This document shows, one piece after another, positions 44,117 to 57,746 of a DNA stretch of 64,000 nt (the first letter of the stretch is position 1; each line of letters opens with the position of its first letter). The stretch is from Protopterus annectens. Its lineage: Eukaryota; Chordata; Ceratodontiformes; Protopteridae. The notes beneath the pieces are model-generated. The model saw only the letters and a program-made list of their open reading frames with translations. It ran no database searches and was not told the DNA's origin. The translations under genes were made by a program, and so were the position numbers. The stretch covers positions 472,458,552 through 472,522,551 of the forward strand of contig NC_056738.1 of the NCBI RefSeq assembly GCF_019279795.1, in the 5' to 3' direction.

Positions 44117-44249
44117 AGCTCTAAATCAGTGAAACTTTTTCATTTATTGGAACTGTACACATTACGAAGTAAAAAGACTCTTGACAGGTTACAAAGTTCT
44201 TCAAAAATCACTCAGAAGTCACTAAAGATGTTAAAATTTAATCAGAAGC

Positions 44250-44274
44250 TTTCGGGCTATCCACCCTTCATCAG
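44250..44274 (-). ncRNA. Hammerhead-ribozyme-like motif, PLE-2 3' region
   Basis: On the minus strand CTGATGA (exact core), one A, stem GGGT/GCCC with loop GGATA, then GAAA followed by GCTTCTG. The same layout with an extra A as in PLE-1 and PLE-3. Helices I and III not assigned. Confidence 0.55.
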
Positions 44275-44538
44275 CACATAAAACTATTAAATTCATCACA
44301 TTTAAATAGAGGTAAAAATGAAGTCACATGATCAAGCCAGCCATACACATTGCACATACACTTTTGCATCAATTAAATCTTAAATTATGCATAAATAAAT
44401 AAATATATTTCAGCATATTCAAATGATGTGCTACTTATAATAGCTTACTAATGACTATATGAAATATAAAATCAGCAATAATGTTGAAAAATTACAATAC
44501 TAAAATCTTAAAAATTCAGATGTGAATATAATAATTCA

Positions 44539-46842
44539 TCATATATTTTCTCTCTGCCTTTTTAACAATACGGGTTTCAAACTAACAGTGCTATTCAAGC
44601 CTGGTGGTGTATCAGCTTGTAGCTTCACTATCCATTCGTATTCTCTTAATTCTAAAATATTATTTACATCACCCCCTCTTAACCCTATATTCAACACATT
44701 TATGCACCTAAACTTAAATGTATGCATGTGAAACTCCATGATGTGCCTATACAAACCATTTGTCTGTACTTTCCTTTTTATTTCTGACCTGTGTTCAATT
44801 ATATGTTTTTTTAACTTCCTTATCGTCTTTCCTACGTTGAATGCCATGCATTGTGTACATGTCGCTAAATATACTAATTTTGTCATATTACAATTTGCTT
44901 TACAATAAAAACTAAACTTTTCCTTAGTAACAGGATGTTGAAAACATTCATTTGATTAAAAAATATCTATGCAACATGTACAGTTGTGGCATGTGTATGT
45001 TCCCACTCTACTTTGCGACATCATTTCTTTACTCTTAAAATCTTTGTAACACAACATCTGTTTGAGTGTCTGATGGTTTCTATAGGCAAATCTGGGTTTC
45101 AAACCTATCAAATCTTTTATTTCTGGCATTGCCATTAGTATTATCCAATTTTTTTCTATAATTTTACATACTTCCTTTGTATTCCCATTGTATGTGGTTG
45201 CATATCTCACGATACTATTACTTTTATTTATTTTTTGTAAGGCCATTTCCTGTGTTGATTCTAATATAATATTACTAAAGGTTGGTCTATATCTATCCTT
45301 CCTCCCTAAAAATACCTCATTGTATATACTATTTATACTCTGTAGCGGATAACCATTCTTTATAAATTCTTCCTTCATTCTATTAGCTTGATCTATAAAA
45401 TTATTGTCTTCTGTATTTAATCTACTGACTCTTATTAAATGTAATTTAAGAATTCCCTTAAATGTATGCAGAGCCTGCATACTACTCCTTTTTAAATACC
45501 TAGCCGCATGTACTTCTTTCTTATACACCATAGTTTCCACTTTATCTTGTTTCCTATACAAATTCACATCTAGGAACACTATATTCTGGGACGAAAAATT
45601 CATCTTAAATTTCAAAAAACTAGTGGTGTTGTTTAGATATGTAACATAACTTTCCAGTTCTGCAAATGTTCCACTCCAAATGAAAAAACAGTCGTCCACA
45701 AATCTACAATAACATTTCACATTACTATTGAGCCTATTGGTATCACTTAACACATACTGTTTTTCCTAGTGGTATAAAACTAAATTCGCAAAAGTGTTCG
45801 CCACAGATGTGCCCATGGCTACACCTGTTATTTGCTGATATGGAATGTTATCAAATATAAACATATTTTTGGTCAACACTAATTCGAGGAGCAAACAGAT
45901 ATTTTCAATTTCACGTGGTTGTAAAGCTGATTCTGCAAAAAGTAAATTCCTTATTGCTTCCACCCCATAATCTATGGGAATGACAGTAAATAATGACACT
46001 ATATCAAGCGTTACAAACAAATAACTATAGTTGGTTTCTTTTTCATACCACATATTGAGCTTTTGCAGGAAATGTGTTGTATCCTTTATGATGCTAGTAC
46101 ATTTAAATAAATATTTAGCTAGTACTTTCTGCAAATATTTTGATATAGGCTCAGTTATCCAGCCTTTACCTGAGACTATAGGCCTCAACGGCGGATCTTC
46201 CAAGGATTTATGGATCTTAGGTATTCCATATATTTGTGGTACTTTGGGGCAAGATACTGTGAAATAATTAAATAATTCTATGGAAATGTCTTGATTCAAT
46301 TGCATGTCGTATATTATCATATTTACTTGTGAAACATGTTTTTTTATTTCTGCAAAAGTTATTCGTTTAAATGTTGTCGTATCTGCCAAAAAGTCCCTAA
46401 ATTTATTCATATATTCTATCTTATCCATCACTATGGTTGCCCCACCCTTATCTGCTTGTTTAATAATTATATCATCATTACTTTTTAACTGTAATAGGGT
46501 TTTATATTCTTTGTAGGACAAATTATAGCAATTATTCATATTCTTTTTGGCATATAGCATTCTCAATTCCATTTCTACTATGTTTGTAAAAGCCAATACC
46601 ACTGGACACAGTTGTGGCATGAAAGTACTCAACCTCTTACAGCTATAATCACTATCTATAGACTGTTTAAAAATCAATTTTAACGTTAGGTTCCTTGCAA
46701 ATAATTTTACATCCGTTATTGCGTTCACCACATTGTCTCTAGCAAACGGAATAAATTTTAAACCATTTTCTAGTAAATTGTAATGTTCTTCTGTCAAGCT
46801 TTCTTTTGACAAATTAACAGTACCTTTTTGCATTCGCACCAT
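44539..46842 (-). pseudogene. PLE-2 reverse transcriptase and GIY-YIG endonuclease
   Basis: A single reading frame of 768 codons, broken only by TAG at 45766-45768 and TAA at 44956-44958. RT: IIIKQADKGGATIVMD, VPQIYGIPKIHKSL, LRPIVSGKGWITEPISKYLQ, LFVTLDIVSLFTVIP (motif A), ITGVAMGTSVANTFANLVLY (motif B), YCRFVDDCFFIWSG (motif C, both Asp kept), VFLDVNLYRKQDK, thumb. Linker YTCHNCTCCIDIF, then LVYLATCTQC and VGKTIRKLKKHIIEH of the GIY-YIG fold. The second GIY-YIG tyrosine position reads FNVGKT (Tyr to Asn), and the tail LQADTPPGLNSTVS is the family end. If the two stops were recent the frame would be close to intact, but the endonuclease change suggests loss of function. Confidence 0.88.
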
Positions 46843-46847
46843 TCTAT

Positions 46848-47309
46848 CTACAGACGAGCTGTCTTGCTGGGCATTTTCGGGCTGTCGTTCTTCCTCTTTG
46901 CTCCTGGCGTTGGCTGCTGAAATTGTCTTTGTACTAAGCCTTTCTCTGGTACCGACTTGTGTTGTGATACTACCTTTTCCGGTTGTTTCAAACGAAAAGG
47001 TAAAAAAGATGAAATCTCCGTTTGCTTTCTTCTTTCCTTTGGATCCGATTTTGGTATAACTTGTACTAGTTCATTGCTTACTGGAGTGGTAGGTACCTCA
47101 CTTGCTGACAATCCATTCGTAGTCGACTTGTTTACTTCAATTACTTCTCTCAAATGATTCTGTTCACATTGGCTATCCGTAATGGAAGCAAGACCCGATA
47201 TGCGTGCATCCTGATTGGTCGGCAACTCTACTGGTGTTCGCGGCAACTCAAACTCATCTAGTTGATCTAGAGATTTAGGAATAACTTTTCTTTTAGTCGC
47301 GCCCATCAT
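46848..47309 (-). pseudogene. PLE-2 N-terminal region
   Basis: From ATG 47309: MMGATKRKVIPKSLDQ, a polar, low-hydrophobic segment rich in Ser, Pro and Lys (VSNELVQVIPKSDPKERRKQ), ending KTARL and TAG at 46848. It is in a different frame from the RT; near 46860 the RT frame itself reads QDSSSVDRMVRMQKG, so one frame shift joins them. No domain is recognised; basic N-termini are usual in PLEs. An ATG further upstream in the (CA)n array is an artefact. Confidence 0.6.
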
Positions 47310-47315
47310 ATCATA

Positions 47316-47465
<150 letters not shown>

Positions 47466-47469
47466 ATAA

Positions 47470-48380
47470 AATGTCATACTCCTGACTAATCCTATCCTAC
47501 AATCTGATTTCTTTACAGAAACCTCATGCTTCTAAGGTAAGTAGTTTTTGTTTTACACCCTTTTCTGTTAATTTCCCTGCATTATTTTCAGTTCTAAATT
47601 ACTTGTTTTGTCATAACTAACTTTAATTACAGACCAAAACCTTTTCCATTCCTTTTTGTTTGCTCAGACTGGCCATTTAACACTATTTGCTAGTTAAGCA
47701 TTCTGTATTAATTAAGTTACATTTCCTTAATTCAATGTTTTTTTCATAAACTTCAGCATCACTTATGTTATCACAATTATATTTTCCTTACTGCTATCTT
47801 TTTACAATGTTTCTACTGCTTGTTTATATACACTCTGTATAACTAATTTCTGACAGATTGAAACATGTTGGAGCTTTCTCCATGGGCCTCCACTGAAAAG
47901 GGGCATGCTTCCTCATCCCATTAGGGCTTTTCTGTTAAACAAATGGCAAATAAAATAATAAATAAAAAATATAAATATTAGCACATATACACATTCATTT
48001 ATGGGAATGGTTACTGTGGTCAAAACTCTTGAATGTCAACATCTGTTTGGATGGCATGCTCTGGTCAACAGGTGTAGAAGACCAACAGTTTCCGGGGTTT
48101 TGGAATATTCCTGACCCCATGAGCTGTGTGATTTCAGAGTTATGTTATATAATTAGCAGGATGTGTAGGGGCTGTAGCCCCCACATATTTTTTGCAAGGG
48201 GGGATTGCCTTTTTGCAAAAAAATATGTTTTTTTTCTGTTTTTTGAACATTTCATTTGCATGTGGAGAGACTTTTCCTCGCACATGCATAGTGCACTGTT
48301 GACATTTACATTGTCAGCCTTTAATGGTCAACATTATTGACAGTGAGATTTGAGTGTTTTGATCATAGTAAGCACACCCT
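47470..48380. other. Unassigned stretch
   Basis: AT-rich. A small inverted motif GGGGCTGTAGCCCCC at about 48170 resembles fragments of other non-coding elements; no gene seen. Confidence 0.5.
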
Positions 48381-48384
48381 TGTG

Positions 48385-49361
<977 letters not shown>

Positions 49362-49527
49362 GCGCGGTTGAGTGGCGTTCCAAAAGACATGCATGAATGG
49401 GCATGCCTTCGTTGAAGGTTGGGTGTCGAACTGGCAACTCGGCACCGTAAAAATCTACTGCCAATTATTAGTGGACCGGAGTTCCGCTGTGGCGACCCCT
49501 AACCGGGAAAAGCTGAAAAGACAAACA
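49362..49527 (+). mobile_element. SINE copy 4, 5'-truncated (long subfamily)
   Basis: Lacks the tRNA-like head and starts within the body (GCGGTTGAGTGGCGTTCC). It shares CATGCCTTCGTTGAAGG, GGTTGGGTGTCGAACTGGC and the tail GTGGCGACCCCTAACCGGG with copy 3. It ends AAAGACAAACAATGC; AATGC also precedes it, a possible short duplication. Confidence 0.85.
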
Positions 49528-51465
49528 ATGCAGGACTCTTATATTTCAAAATTGTGAAATAACAATACTCATAACTTGTGGTACACCTGCTTCATATGGG
49601 ATCCTTCACTGTTTGGATAATTCTCTCTCCTTGCCCACTAGACTGCAGATAGTACAATGTCTGACATTATATGTCAGACACTTACAAATCTTTTGAGTTT
49701 CAGAGTTTTGTATTAAGGGCCATTGTTAGATATGAGAACATAATGTCTCAAGACTATAAACTTCAATGAACTGATCACACTTGTGCTTGTTATGTCTGTC
49801 AGTTGGATTATGGGAACTTAGAATACTGATATACGTGTGTGAGACACATGGATGGTTTAAAATAGAACATATTTGCACCAACTCCCTTCCATGGATGAAG
49901 ATGCTCTTCCTTATTAGGATGTACATGGACTATAACATCTGACATTTCATCTTCTGGCATCTTTGTATGGTGTGCATTGTAGTTGAGTCTAATCCATATG
50001 TCTTGTTCTGTCTGAGCTGACATTCATAACCAGCACATTATTTATCTTGGTTCTTCTTTGTGCTTTACTATTCCTAGATGCAATTAATATACCCTCATAA
50101 GCATGTTTTGAAATGTAATATTTAAAGGACATCTAAAAATATAAAATTCTTTTCATAGTTGAGAACTTTCTCTTAATTTGATCTGTAATGAAAGAATATT
50201 TGCCAGAGTCATAATGGAAAATATTTGTCAGAGTCATAATGTAGAAGAATAAAGTCATGACTACAGCCCAGGTGACAGATTTGATTTCAGCGACTGGCAA
50301 GGAAGACTGGGCATGCCTATTCAGTGAGTGATTTGCATCCATAGCAGTTCATTTTGCCTGGTGAGGACTGAGGAAATAACTGCTAAGTGCTGCCAAAGGT
50401 GGGTGGAGTGTGTTGCTGAAATGAGGAATGGCTCAGTACTGATGACCATTGCATGTTCAATCCTTGGAATGTTGCTGGGCACATGCAAGGGGTGGGGATT
50501 AAACACAGGATCCCCCTGGTACAATATGACATTGTCCTGGGATGCCTTGTTGGTCTCAAACCTAATGCAAATAACCCAGTGAAAAAGGAGAGGCACTGTA
50601 GTCAGCTCATGGTCAGCTTCATGGAGAACAAAATAGAGAAAAATGGAATATTTAACACTGACTTCACTGTAGCTTGTCTGCCTCTGATTCTGCAGACTGT
50701 ATATCAATTTGACTTCCATTGTAATTTCTTTTGAAGTTGTTACAGCATCTGGTATATTATTTCATACACTGTAAAAAGGTGCAATTATATGAGTTGTTAT
50801 TCACAGACAAATATACACCACAAACATGAACGACAGGAAACTTGACACCTGCAGTTGACACAATGCAGGAGTACACACTCTTAAAGTAGTTACAGCATTT
50901 ACAAAAACTGTCTAATAAGGCCACCATTGCTCTATAGTAATAGAAAGAATCATAATAAATTCTGTATGAAATTGTAAGTAATAAAAAGGTAAAGAGAGTA
51001 ACTGAAAACATTGGTGGAATTCCCTTCTTTCATAATTAGCCAAACGATGCACTGATTTAGGATACTCACATTCTAAGATAAAGGAAAGAGGACACAAAAG
51101 AATTGTGAAGGCACAAAATGCTATATTAATGGGCCATGTAGTATACTATGTAAAAAAAAAACTGACAAAAAAAAAATATATCACAAGGGTGAACCCCATC
51201 AAGTAGTTTGGATTAGAATAAATGTGTAAAGTAGTGCTCATCCCTAGGATCACTATGCAGCAATCAGTACTGGACAGAAATCAAAATATTTCCAAGGATT
51301 CAAAAAAAACCCTTATGCTTGCATGGGGTGCAACCACTACAAGGTGCAGTTTACATGACTGCATAAAATCCAATATAGAGACAAGTTTATCTGTGATGAT
51401 GAAATTGTCATTATTGGCTAATATACATGTATATGAATTGGGTATAATGAATACCAGTGTTAAAT
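49528..51465. other. Unassigned 1.9 kb
   Basis: No protein family motif in any frame; several short open frames on both strands look random. The last part (about 51180-51465) could be a CR1 3' UTR, since it leads to a CR1-type end. Confidence 0.45.
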
Positions 51466-51491
51466 AAGCCTATGAACCTATGAACCTATAA
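51466..51491 (+). repeat. CR1-type 3' terminal octamers, orphan
   Basis: Three CCTATGAA-like units (GCCTATGAACCTATGAACCTATAA). The same ends close CR1-B (18690), CR1-C (57680), CR1-D (29495, complement) and CR1-F (42985, complement). No CR1 coding sequence precedes it. Confidence 0.6.
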
Positions 51492-51561
51492 TACTTTTTG
51501 TGCTAATTACCTGTTGTGACCCCTGTATCTCTTTGGCACAGACACCCTCCTTCCAATTTAC

Positions 51562-51594
51562 TCACACACACACACACGCACACACACACACACA

Positions 51595-51663
<69 letters not shown>
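51562..51663. repeat. (CA)n microsatellite
   Basis: About 50 CA units with two breaks. Confidence 0.95.
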
Positions 51664-51667
<4 letters not shown>

Positions 51668-53134
51668 CCACCACTACTACCTCTCCACTGAACTTCCTGA
51701 CACTTACTTGTCTCTTTCACTGGAAATAATGGGGGAATGCAACAATTTGACTGTGTTAATCAACACAGCCGGTCGAGATAATTTAAGCAGCTGAAAATTC
51801 TTGGCTGCATGAATCCCTTTCCAGGCATTTCCAGGGAGAGAATGTTGCTAATTAGCATTATCTGTTTCCACATAATGCCTCATTAGCATATAGCATGACC
51901 ATGTAGATGGCCCACAGTGGTGATTCTACTGACCCTGTGAAATTACTGTGGTGGGCCTGCTTCAAAGACAGTTAGGACTTTTCATTCACAGTAAACTTTT
52001 CTGAAATCCAGCCATTGTCAAAAGTTTATTTTTCAGCTATGACCATAGTTTTCCTTTACTTTGTGGTATTTTAAATAGCCTTAATAAGTATTGATGGAAA
52101 TGTTTTGGATGAAAGATATATCAGCTTACAGTTAGCTCCCATTATCATTTTATTTGCCTGGAGGGATAAACAGATGGTATGAAATTAATTATTTAATCAT
52201 TGGTTTATTTGTTCTGACATTCTTAAACATTGTATATTGAAATGGCGTTATCTTAGCAAATAATTTATGCAATTCAATACACGCCATTAAGGGACAGGGT
52301 TTGACTGCTAATGTCACAATTTCACTTTTTAATAAATACAGTTAGCTGATCTTATAAAAATCACTCCGTTATTCCTGCTGTTGAGCACTCACTAACAGAT
52401 TTTCCACATTCTTTTCAGTACTTACAACTCCCCATTCATAATATAATACAAAAGTCATTGCACACACTGAAGTATCGATGCAAAATCTGCAACAGTTAAA
52501 TGGCTTTCCTGTGTCAGTTGTTACCAAATGGATCTGCATTTAGTTTACCTGGCTTTGATGTCAGTAATATCAGTAGGCTGTGGGTTGTATCCTTTATACC
52601 TGGTAGTTAGACTGAAATTAACATGGTAGTGCATCATAAGGGAGTACTGCACTTCTGAGGTGTTGCCCTTTGACTAAGATATTAAATAGAGGTCACATCT
52701 GCCAAAGCTGACAACAATTTAGGTGTGTGTAAGTGATGTCACTGTACTTATCAGAAGAGAAGGAGAACTTTACCTGGTTTCATTGTCACATTTATCTGCT
52801 CGGTATAAACACCACCTCAGGACTCCTGTGAATAAAAGTCACAGGCTCAGTGGGAGCTATCCAGGCCAACAAAACTAAATAAAGAAAGTGTGGTGCACTC
52901 CATTTCATGTTTGCTGCTACTTGGTAAAATGGAGTTGCAAAAGCAGTAATAAAAATGGTCCCAAAATGTATGTTGGACACCTCCTTTGCTGATGGCTGCA
53001 TAGTAGTACAAAAAACTAAATCATATCATGGATGATGAATATATGCTTATTGCAGTTACAAAATATTACTACTAACCCATCAAAGAACAGGATATTTTGT
53101 ATTTATTTGAGTGTATATGTATGCACCACAAAAT
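51664..53134. other. Unassigned 1.5 kb
   Basis: No repeats or motifs seen. Confidence 0.5.
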
Positions 53135-53383
53135 CAATGGTATCTACCAGCTATACAAGCAAAATACTTTAATGGAATCTACCAGATATACAAATGAAAT
53201 ACATTACTGAGATCTACCAGATATGCAAATGAAACACATTAATCTACTGGATATAGAAATGAAATACATTAATGATATCCACAAGATATACAAATAAAAT
53301 TCATTAATGGTATTTACCAGATATAAAAATGAAATAAAGTAATGGTAGCTACCAGATATACAAATGAAATACGTTATTGAATT
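53135..53383 (+). repeat. Minisatellite, ~35-40 bp unit, about 7 copies
   Basis: Unit theme ATCTACCAGATATACAAATG then AAATACATTAATGGT. Copies differ by substitutions and small deletions, so it is old and not homogenised. Confidence 0.85.
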
Positions 53384-54094
53384 AGTAACTGCATGATACT
53401 ATATCTTATATCCGGTTGTAGTGCAAATGCTGCTGGGAAACACAGCAAGGATCTGCAAAAGTAGTGATATGAAATGAGCCTGAACGCAGCTGGAAACTTC
53501 CTTTGATGATCACTGTTTAACATGATAAGTGACTGCAACATATTGTGGGAAGTAAATATAATTTTTCCTTCCTACCGTACACAATTTTGTTTGTTACTAC
53601 CCTAACTTTAAAAAAAGATAATGTGTGTGCATGTGTGTGGCTTAGACTGAGATGGAACACAGGAACACATTTTCTCCTTTTATTTGTTTGCAATAATGAC
53701 TTATTTATTCTTTTGCTTATTTTTTTCATTAGGGACTATTTTATAAGTTCACGAACATGCTTTGAGGAGTAGATCATGCCCTGATAAGAGCACATGTAGA
53801 TGCTAAAGGAATCTAGTTGCGCTGCCATCAGGATATAACCTATATCTTGTCATGCAATAATGCTTGTGCATTCCTTTAAGTAGTCTGTTTCTGTTTCAGA
53901 AGCTCTTTGAGAATCAATGCATGGCTTCAGGCCATTGTGAGAGTCAACCAGTCTACAGTGGCAGAAGACAGAACTTCCTCTATAGGGTACTGTTACAGTT
54001 GGGTAAAAATGTTTCCCAGCAAACCACCTGATCAAAAAAGAAATATACATAATGCACAAAAAATATATAAAAAATGTTCAAAGGCATGCACATC
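53384..54094. other. Unassigned stretch
   Basis: No gene or element motif seen. Confidence 0.5.
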
Positions 54095-54219
<125 letters not shown>

Positions 54220-54559
54220 TCTATACACACACATTTGTGTGCGTTTGTATGTATTTGTGTTTTTGGGAGTATCAGTATGTATCTCTGTATGCAAATCTAA
54301 AAAAAAAAATGAAATCTAAAAAAGACTCACTGTTAATACTGTTATACCATTTTTGAAGGGGGTTCTTACCTCACTGCGCTTCCTGAAATGGATAAGCTAT
54401 ACCTTACACCCCTATTAATTATTACATACGGTAACTCCAAGACTGCCGTATCTTCGGATAAGAAAATACTACAAGGCACCCTAAACTTAAACTTAGTGTA
54501 TAGTGTCCTATTTACAAATTCAGTGTTACTATTACAAGGAGCCAAGTTCCTTTGAATTT

Positions 54560-54561
<2 letters not shown>

Positions 54562-54628
<67 letters not shown>

Positions 54629-54762
54629 GAGGGAATGTTTGTATTTATACATATATCTATATCTATCTATCTCTATATATCTATATCTGTTTATCTGTTA
54701 TCTATATATCTATATTTACATCTATTTTTATATCTATATCTGTCTATCTGTCTATATATTTA
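54562..54762. repeat. (CA)n and (TATC)n compound microsatellite
   Basis: About 32 CA units (54562-54626), a short unique stretch, then an imperfect TATC/TATA array from about 54648. Confidence 0.9.
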
Positions 54763-54900
54763 GTATAATGAAGGCCTGAGGGCTGAAATGTGGTTTGTCC
54801 TATTAATATGTGTCTTCAAAAAAATTAGATAGAGGAAAATTCAAGGTGCTGGTTTCTTCTGTGTTGGAATGTTTTACTTATCTATATATATATCTATATT

Positions 54901-55427
54901 GGTCTACTTTCATTCACTGAAAACTCATTTCACTGAATTTCAATTCATCCTCAAAAAAATCGCTGAAAGCTCAAATCACTGAAAATTTATTTCACTGAAT
55001 CACATGTCACTGAATGTAATTACTGTTGGGCAAATAAAACGCATATGCACTTTTCCGCACTGTAGTGCGATCCTGGATTTAGTATATATAATTAGGGGGG
55101 GTGGGGACACAGCCCCCCACATTGGGGTGTGTGGGAGGCATAGTCCCCTACCTACTTAACTTTTATATTTCATTTCACTGAAAGCTAACAATATAAAACC
55201 AAAAGCAGGAGGGGGCCTATGTCTCCCATCCCCCCAACTATATATACAAACTCCAGGATCACACTACAGTGGGGTAAAGGGCATATACATTTTATTTGCC
55301 AAACAGTACTTACATTCAGTGAAATGTGATTCAGTGAAATTACCTTTCAGTGATTTGAGCTTTCAGTGATTTGGTGTGTGTAGTTTGAAATTCAGTGAAA
55401 TGAGTTTTTAGTGAATGAAAGTAGACC
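54901..55427. mobile_element. 527 bp foldback element with ~200 bp inverted arms
   Basis: Left arm 54901-55105 begins GGTCTACTTTCATTCACTGA; right arm 55225-55427 ends in its complement, TGAATGAAAGTAGACC, and the arms match throughout with scattered changes. Each arm contains several TTTCACTGAAT-type short repeats. The centre (55106-55224) holds CCCCCCACATTGGGG-type palindromes. Both flanks contain CTATATATATCT, which may be a target duplication, although the region is TA-rich. Non-coding; a foldback-type DNA element is the best reading. Confidence 0.75.
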
Positions 55428-55767
55428 CCTCTATATATATCTCCATGGATCCGCTCACTTCGATCGAGTAATCCATACGTCGACCTCTGTAATGCCGATT
55501 ACAAAAGGTCGACCAACCAAACATTGACACTTAACACTCGTGTGCCAAGAAAGAATTTCAGTGCATACAAAAAACCCACCATTTTTTGGATGGGGGAAAG
55601 CCCTCTGCAACCTCCACCCCCCTGCTAATTATATGTACTAACTCCAAGATCACACAATTCCCAGGAAAGGAAATGTTCCCCTACCTAAGGATTCTCAATC
55701 TCACACACCTGTTGACCATCTGCATGTATCCACCACATGCAGTCGATTAAACAGCTGTTGGCAGCAG

Positions 55768-55769
<2 letters not shown>
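55428..55769. other. Spacer with a partial relative of the foldback element
   Basis: At about 55590-55680 (TGGGGGAAAGCCCTCTGC, ACTCCAAGATCACAC) it resembles the centre-right part of the foldback element (ACTCCAGGATCACAC at 55250). Otherwise nothing recognised. Confidence 0.4.

Positions 55770-55826
<57 letters not shown>
55770..55826. repeat. (TA)n microsatellite just before CR1-C
   Basis: About 28 TA units ending some 60 bp before the CR1-C coding remnant starts. Confidence 0.95.
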
Positions 55827-55828
<2 letters not shown>

Positions 55829-55884
55829 GCATACACATATATATATGTATGTGAGTGTGTACATATACTCTATGTATAGCTATA

Positions 55885-57700
55885 CAAACAACCTCATAGG
55901 CAATACACAATTGTGTGTAGAGCTGATTATAAATGGAGCCACCTATACTGAGCCAGAAGATATAGCAAACCTCCTGGCTGTTAAATTCAGCTCCAACCTT
56001 ACTCTTCTCTCCCCCTCAACCTTCCCTCGGGAAATATCTTCAAATATAACTCCCCCTACTTTTACTAGGGAACAGGTCCTTAATACTCTCTCTAAGACCA
56101 AGAACATTTCATAAATGGGCCCAGACAATATCCCAGGATGCCTTCTATATAGCGTGAAATATGACCTATCAGGGCCTCTGGAATTACTATTTAACTGTAG
56201 CCTCCAAACAGGCTTCGTGCCTCATGAATGGAAAAAGGCAACAGTCATCCCTCTGCACAAAGGTGGGCCATCTACAGACCCTGGAAACTACAGGCCCATA
56301 TGTCTCACTAGTCTTATATGTAAAGCCATGGAAAGAATTAACATGAGGATGATCAATAGAGAGACAGTAAACCTCCAGACACTGGAATCAAACCGGTTTG
56401 GTTTCATCAAAGGCAGATCATGCCTACTCAACCTGGTGCACTTCTTTGAGAAGGTCAACAAAGGAATGGATGAGGACAAAATTGTTCACATTGGCTACCT
56501 TGACCTGGCCAAGGCATTTGACACAATACCCCACTCGAGCATTGTTGACAAACTCAGGAGGTTAGGTATAAACCCGTATGTCACCTGGTGGATAGTCAAA
56601 TGACTCACACACAGGACCCAGGAAGTTAGAACTGGGGAGTCCACCGCTACAAAGAGGCTAGTCACAAGTGGAGTCCCTCAGGGATCAATCCTTGGGCCGC
56701 TCCTTTTTGGCATTTACTTCTCAGAAGTCAAGGCCAATGTCAGTGGTCTGTGGCTGACTAAATTTACAGATGATTGCAAATTAGGAGCTGTCATTGAATC
56801 TCACACTGACACTAATGTTCTCCAGGAGGGGCTGACACAGACAAATAACTGATGTCAGAGCCATGAACTAAAACTAAATGCCAAGACATGCATAATAGTG
56901 TCCTTTGGGAAATCATACATCCCTGGTAACTATCATACTGACAAAACACTCCTTAGTGTTGAGCCAGTAGTCAGGAACTTAGGGACATACATAGATAGTA
57001 ATCTAGCCTTTGATCATCATGTCTCTGCAGTGGTGAGGAAATCATTCTATGTTGCACAACGTATAAACAAAGGTATGGCATCTAAGTCCAAGGAAGTCAT
57101 TGTTCCACTGTATTCAGCATTCATCAGACCTTTCAATGAGTACAATGCACCCTTTGGTATGTACCTAACCAGGCATATCCAACAACTGGAACGTCCACAG
57201 AGGTTTCTCACTAAAAGAATGAGGTAATGTATCCTATGCAGACCGCCTCAAGGCCCTATGCCTGTACTGTGTCTCCTACAGGCTTTTGAGAGGAGATCTA
57301 TGCCTGCATATCCACAAAACAAACAGTAACAGAATGACCTGTTCTAAAGACTTAAACCTTGTCTGTGATATAAATAAGACCTGTTAGAGAGATAGGTATG
57401 TATTTCAGAGACTACCCATCTCTGGAACAGGCTCCCCATTCATGTGAAGCAGAGTTCCTCCCTAACCCAATTCAAGTGCAGTTTGGACAATTGGATGGGA
57501 AACCAGAAATTCATCCCTGGTTTGGCACCTATGTCTGTGATGGAAACAGGTAACCTGTAAATGGTGCATCTCCCAGGCCCATGCTTACACTTACCAAGGG
57601 TATCAGAACTTGTCAGAGATTTGGGATGCATGACTAGGCTTAAAAAGACCCTTGTGGTCATTAGCCTAGTAAACACCTATGAGCCTATGGACCTATACAT
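55885..57700 (+). mobile_element. CR1-C: CR1-like LINE, 5'-truncated, RT to 3' end
   Basis: Plus-strand copy starting in the EN-RT linker (NNLIGNTQLCVELIINGATY) and reaching the family 3' end, CACCTATGAGCCTATGGACCTA at about 57676-57697. It is the best-preserved RT of the CR1 family in the window. The 5' truncation point lies next to the (TA)n array. The target duplication could not be identified because of flanking simple repeats. Confidence 0.88.
55890..57330 (+). pseudogene. CR1-C reverse transcriptase
   Basis: Reads TEPEDIANLLAVKFSSNLTL, MGPDNIPGCLLYSVKYDLSG, ATVIPLHKGGPSTDPGNYRP, FGFIKGRSCLLNLVHFFEKV, YLDLAKAFDTIPHSSIVDKL (motif A intact), GVPQGSILGPLLFGIYFSEV (motif B), KFTDDCKLGAVI (motif C, Asp pair kept), LKLNAKTCIIVSFGKSYIPG and EVIVPLYSAFIRPFNEYNAP. 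Stops include TAA at about 56112, TGA after WWIVK (56601) and TGA in the NNxCQSH segment (about 56850). These few lesions and the intact catalytic Asp residues make it younger or less decayed than CR1-A and CR1-B. Confidence 0.88.
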
Positions 57701-57724
57701 GTATATCTATACCTATCTATAAAG

Positions 57725-57746
57725 ACAGAGAGAGAGAGAGAGAGAG
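57725..57746. repeat. (GA)n microsatellite
   Basis: About 11 GA units shortly after the CR1-C 3' end. Confidence 0.9.

Larger units (their letters stand above)
42975..44126 (-). mobile_element. CR1-F: CR1-like LINE 3' relic
   Basis: Minus-strand 3' part of a CR1-like LINE. The 3' end at about 42985 carries TAGGTTCATAGGTG, the complement of the CCTATGAACCTA octamer. Non-coding 3' sequence follows, then the RT C-terminus at 43720-44116. The order and spacing match CR1-C (56850-57690) except for an extra ~230 bp at 43263-43490. It stops abruptly at about 44126 where PLE-2 begins; no matching CR1 continuation is seen beyond PLE-2. Confidence 0.75.
44127..47310 (-). mobile_element. PLE-2: Penelope-like element, nearly full coding length
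   Basis: Minus-strand PLE with an N-terminal region, RT and GIY-YIG endonuclease (47309-44539) followed by a 410 bp 3' region with a hammerhead-like motif (44250-44274). Its 3' end abuts CR1-F RT sequence at about 44126. Its 5' end abuts a (TA)n(CA)n array at 47319. No inverted partner of the 3' arm was found beyond the microsatellite, unlike PLE-1 and PLE-3. Confidence 0.85.

Noticed and set aside
47850..47925. Partner inverted arm of PLE-2 upstream of its 5' end
   Set aside because: GATTGAAACATGTTGG loosely recalls PLE ends, but it does not match the PLE-2 3' arm and lacks a CUGANGA core.
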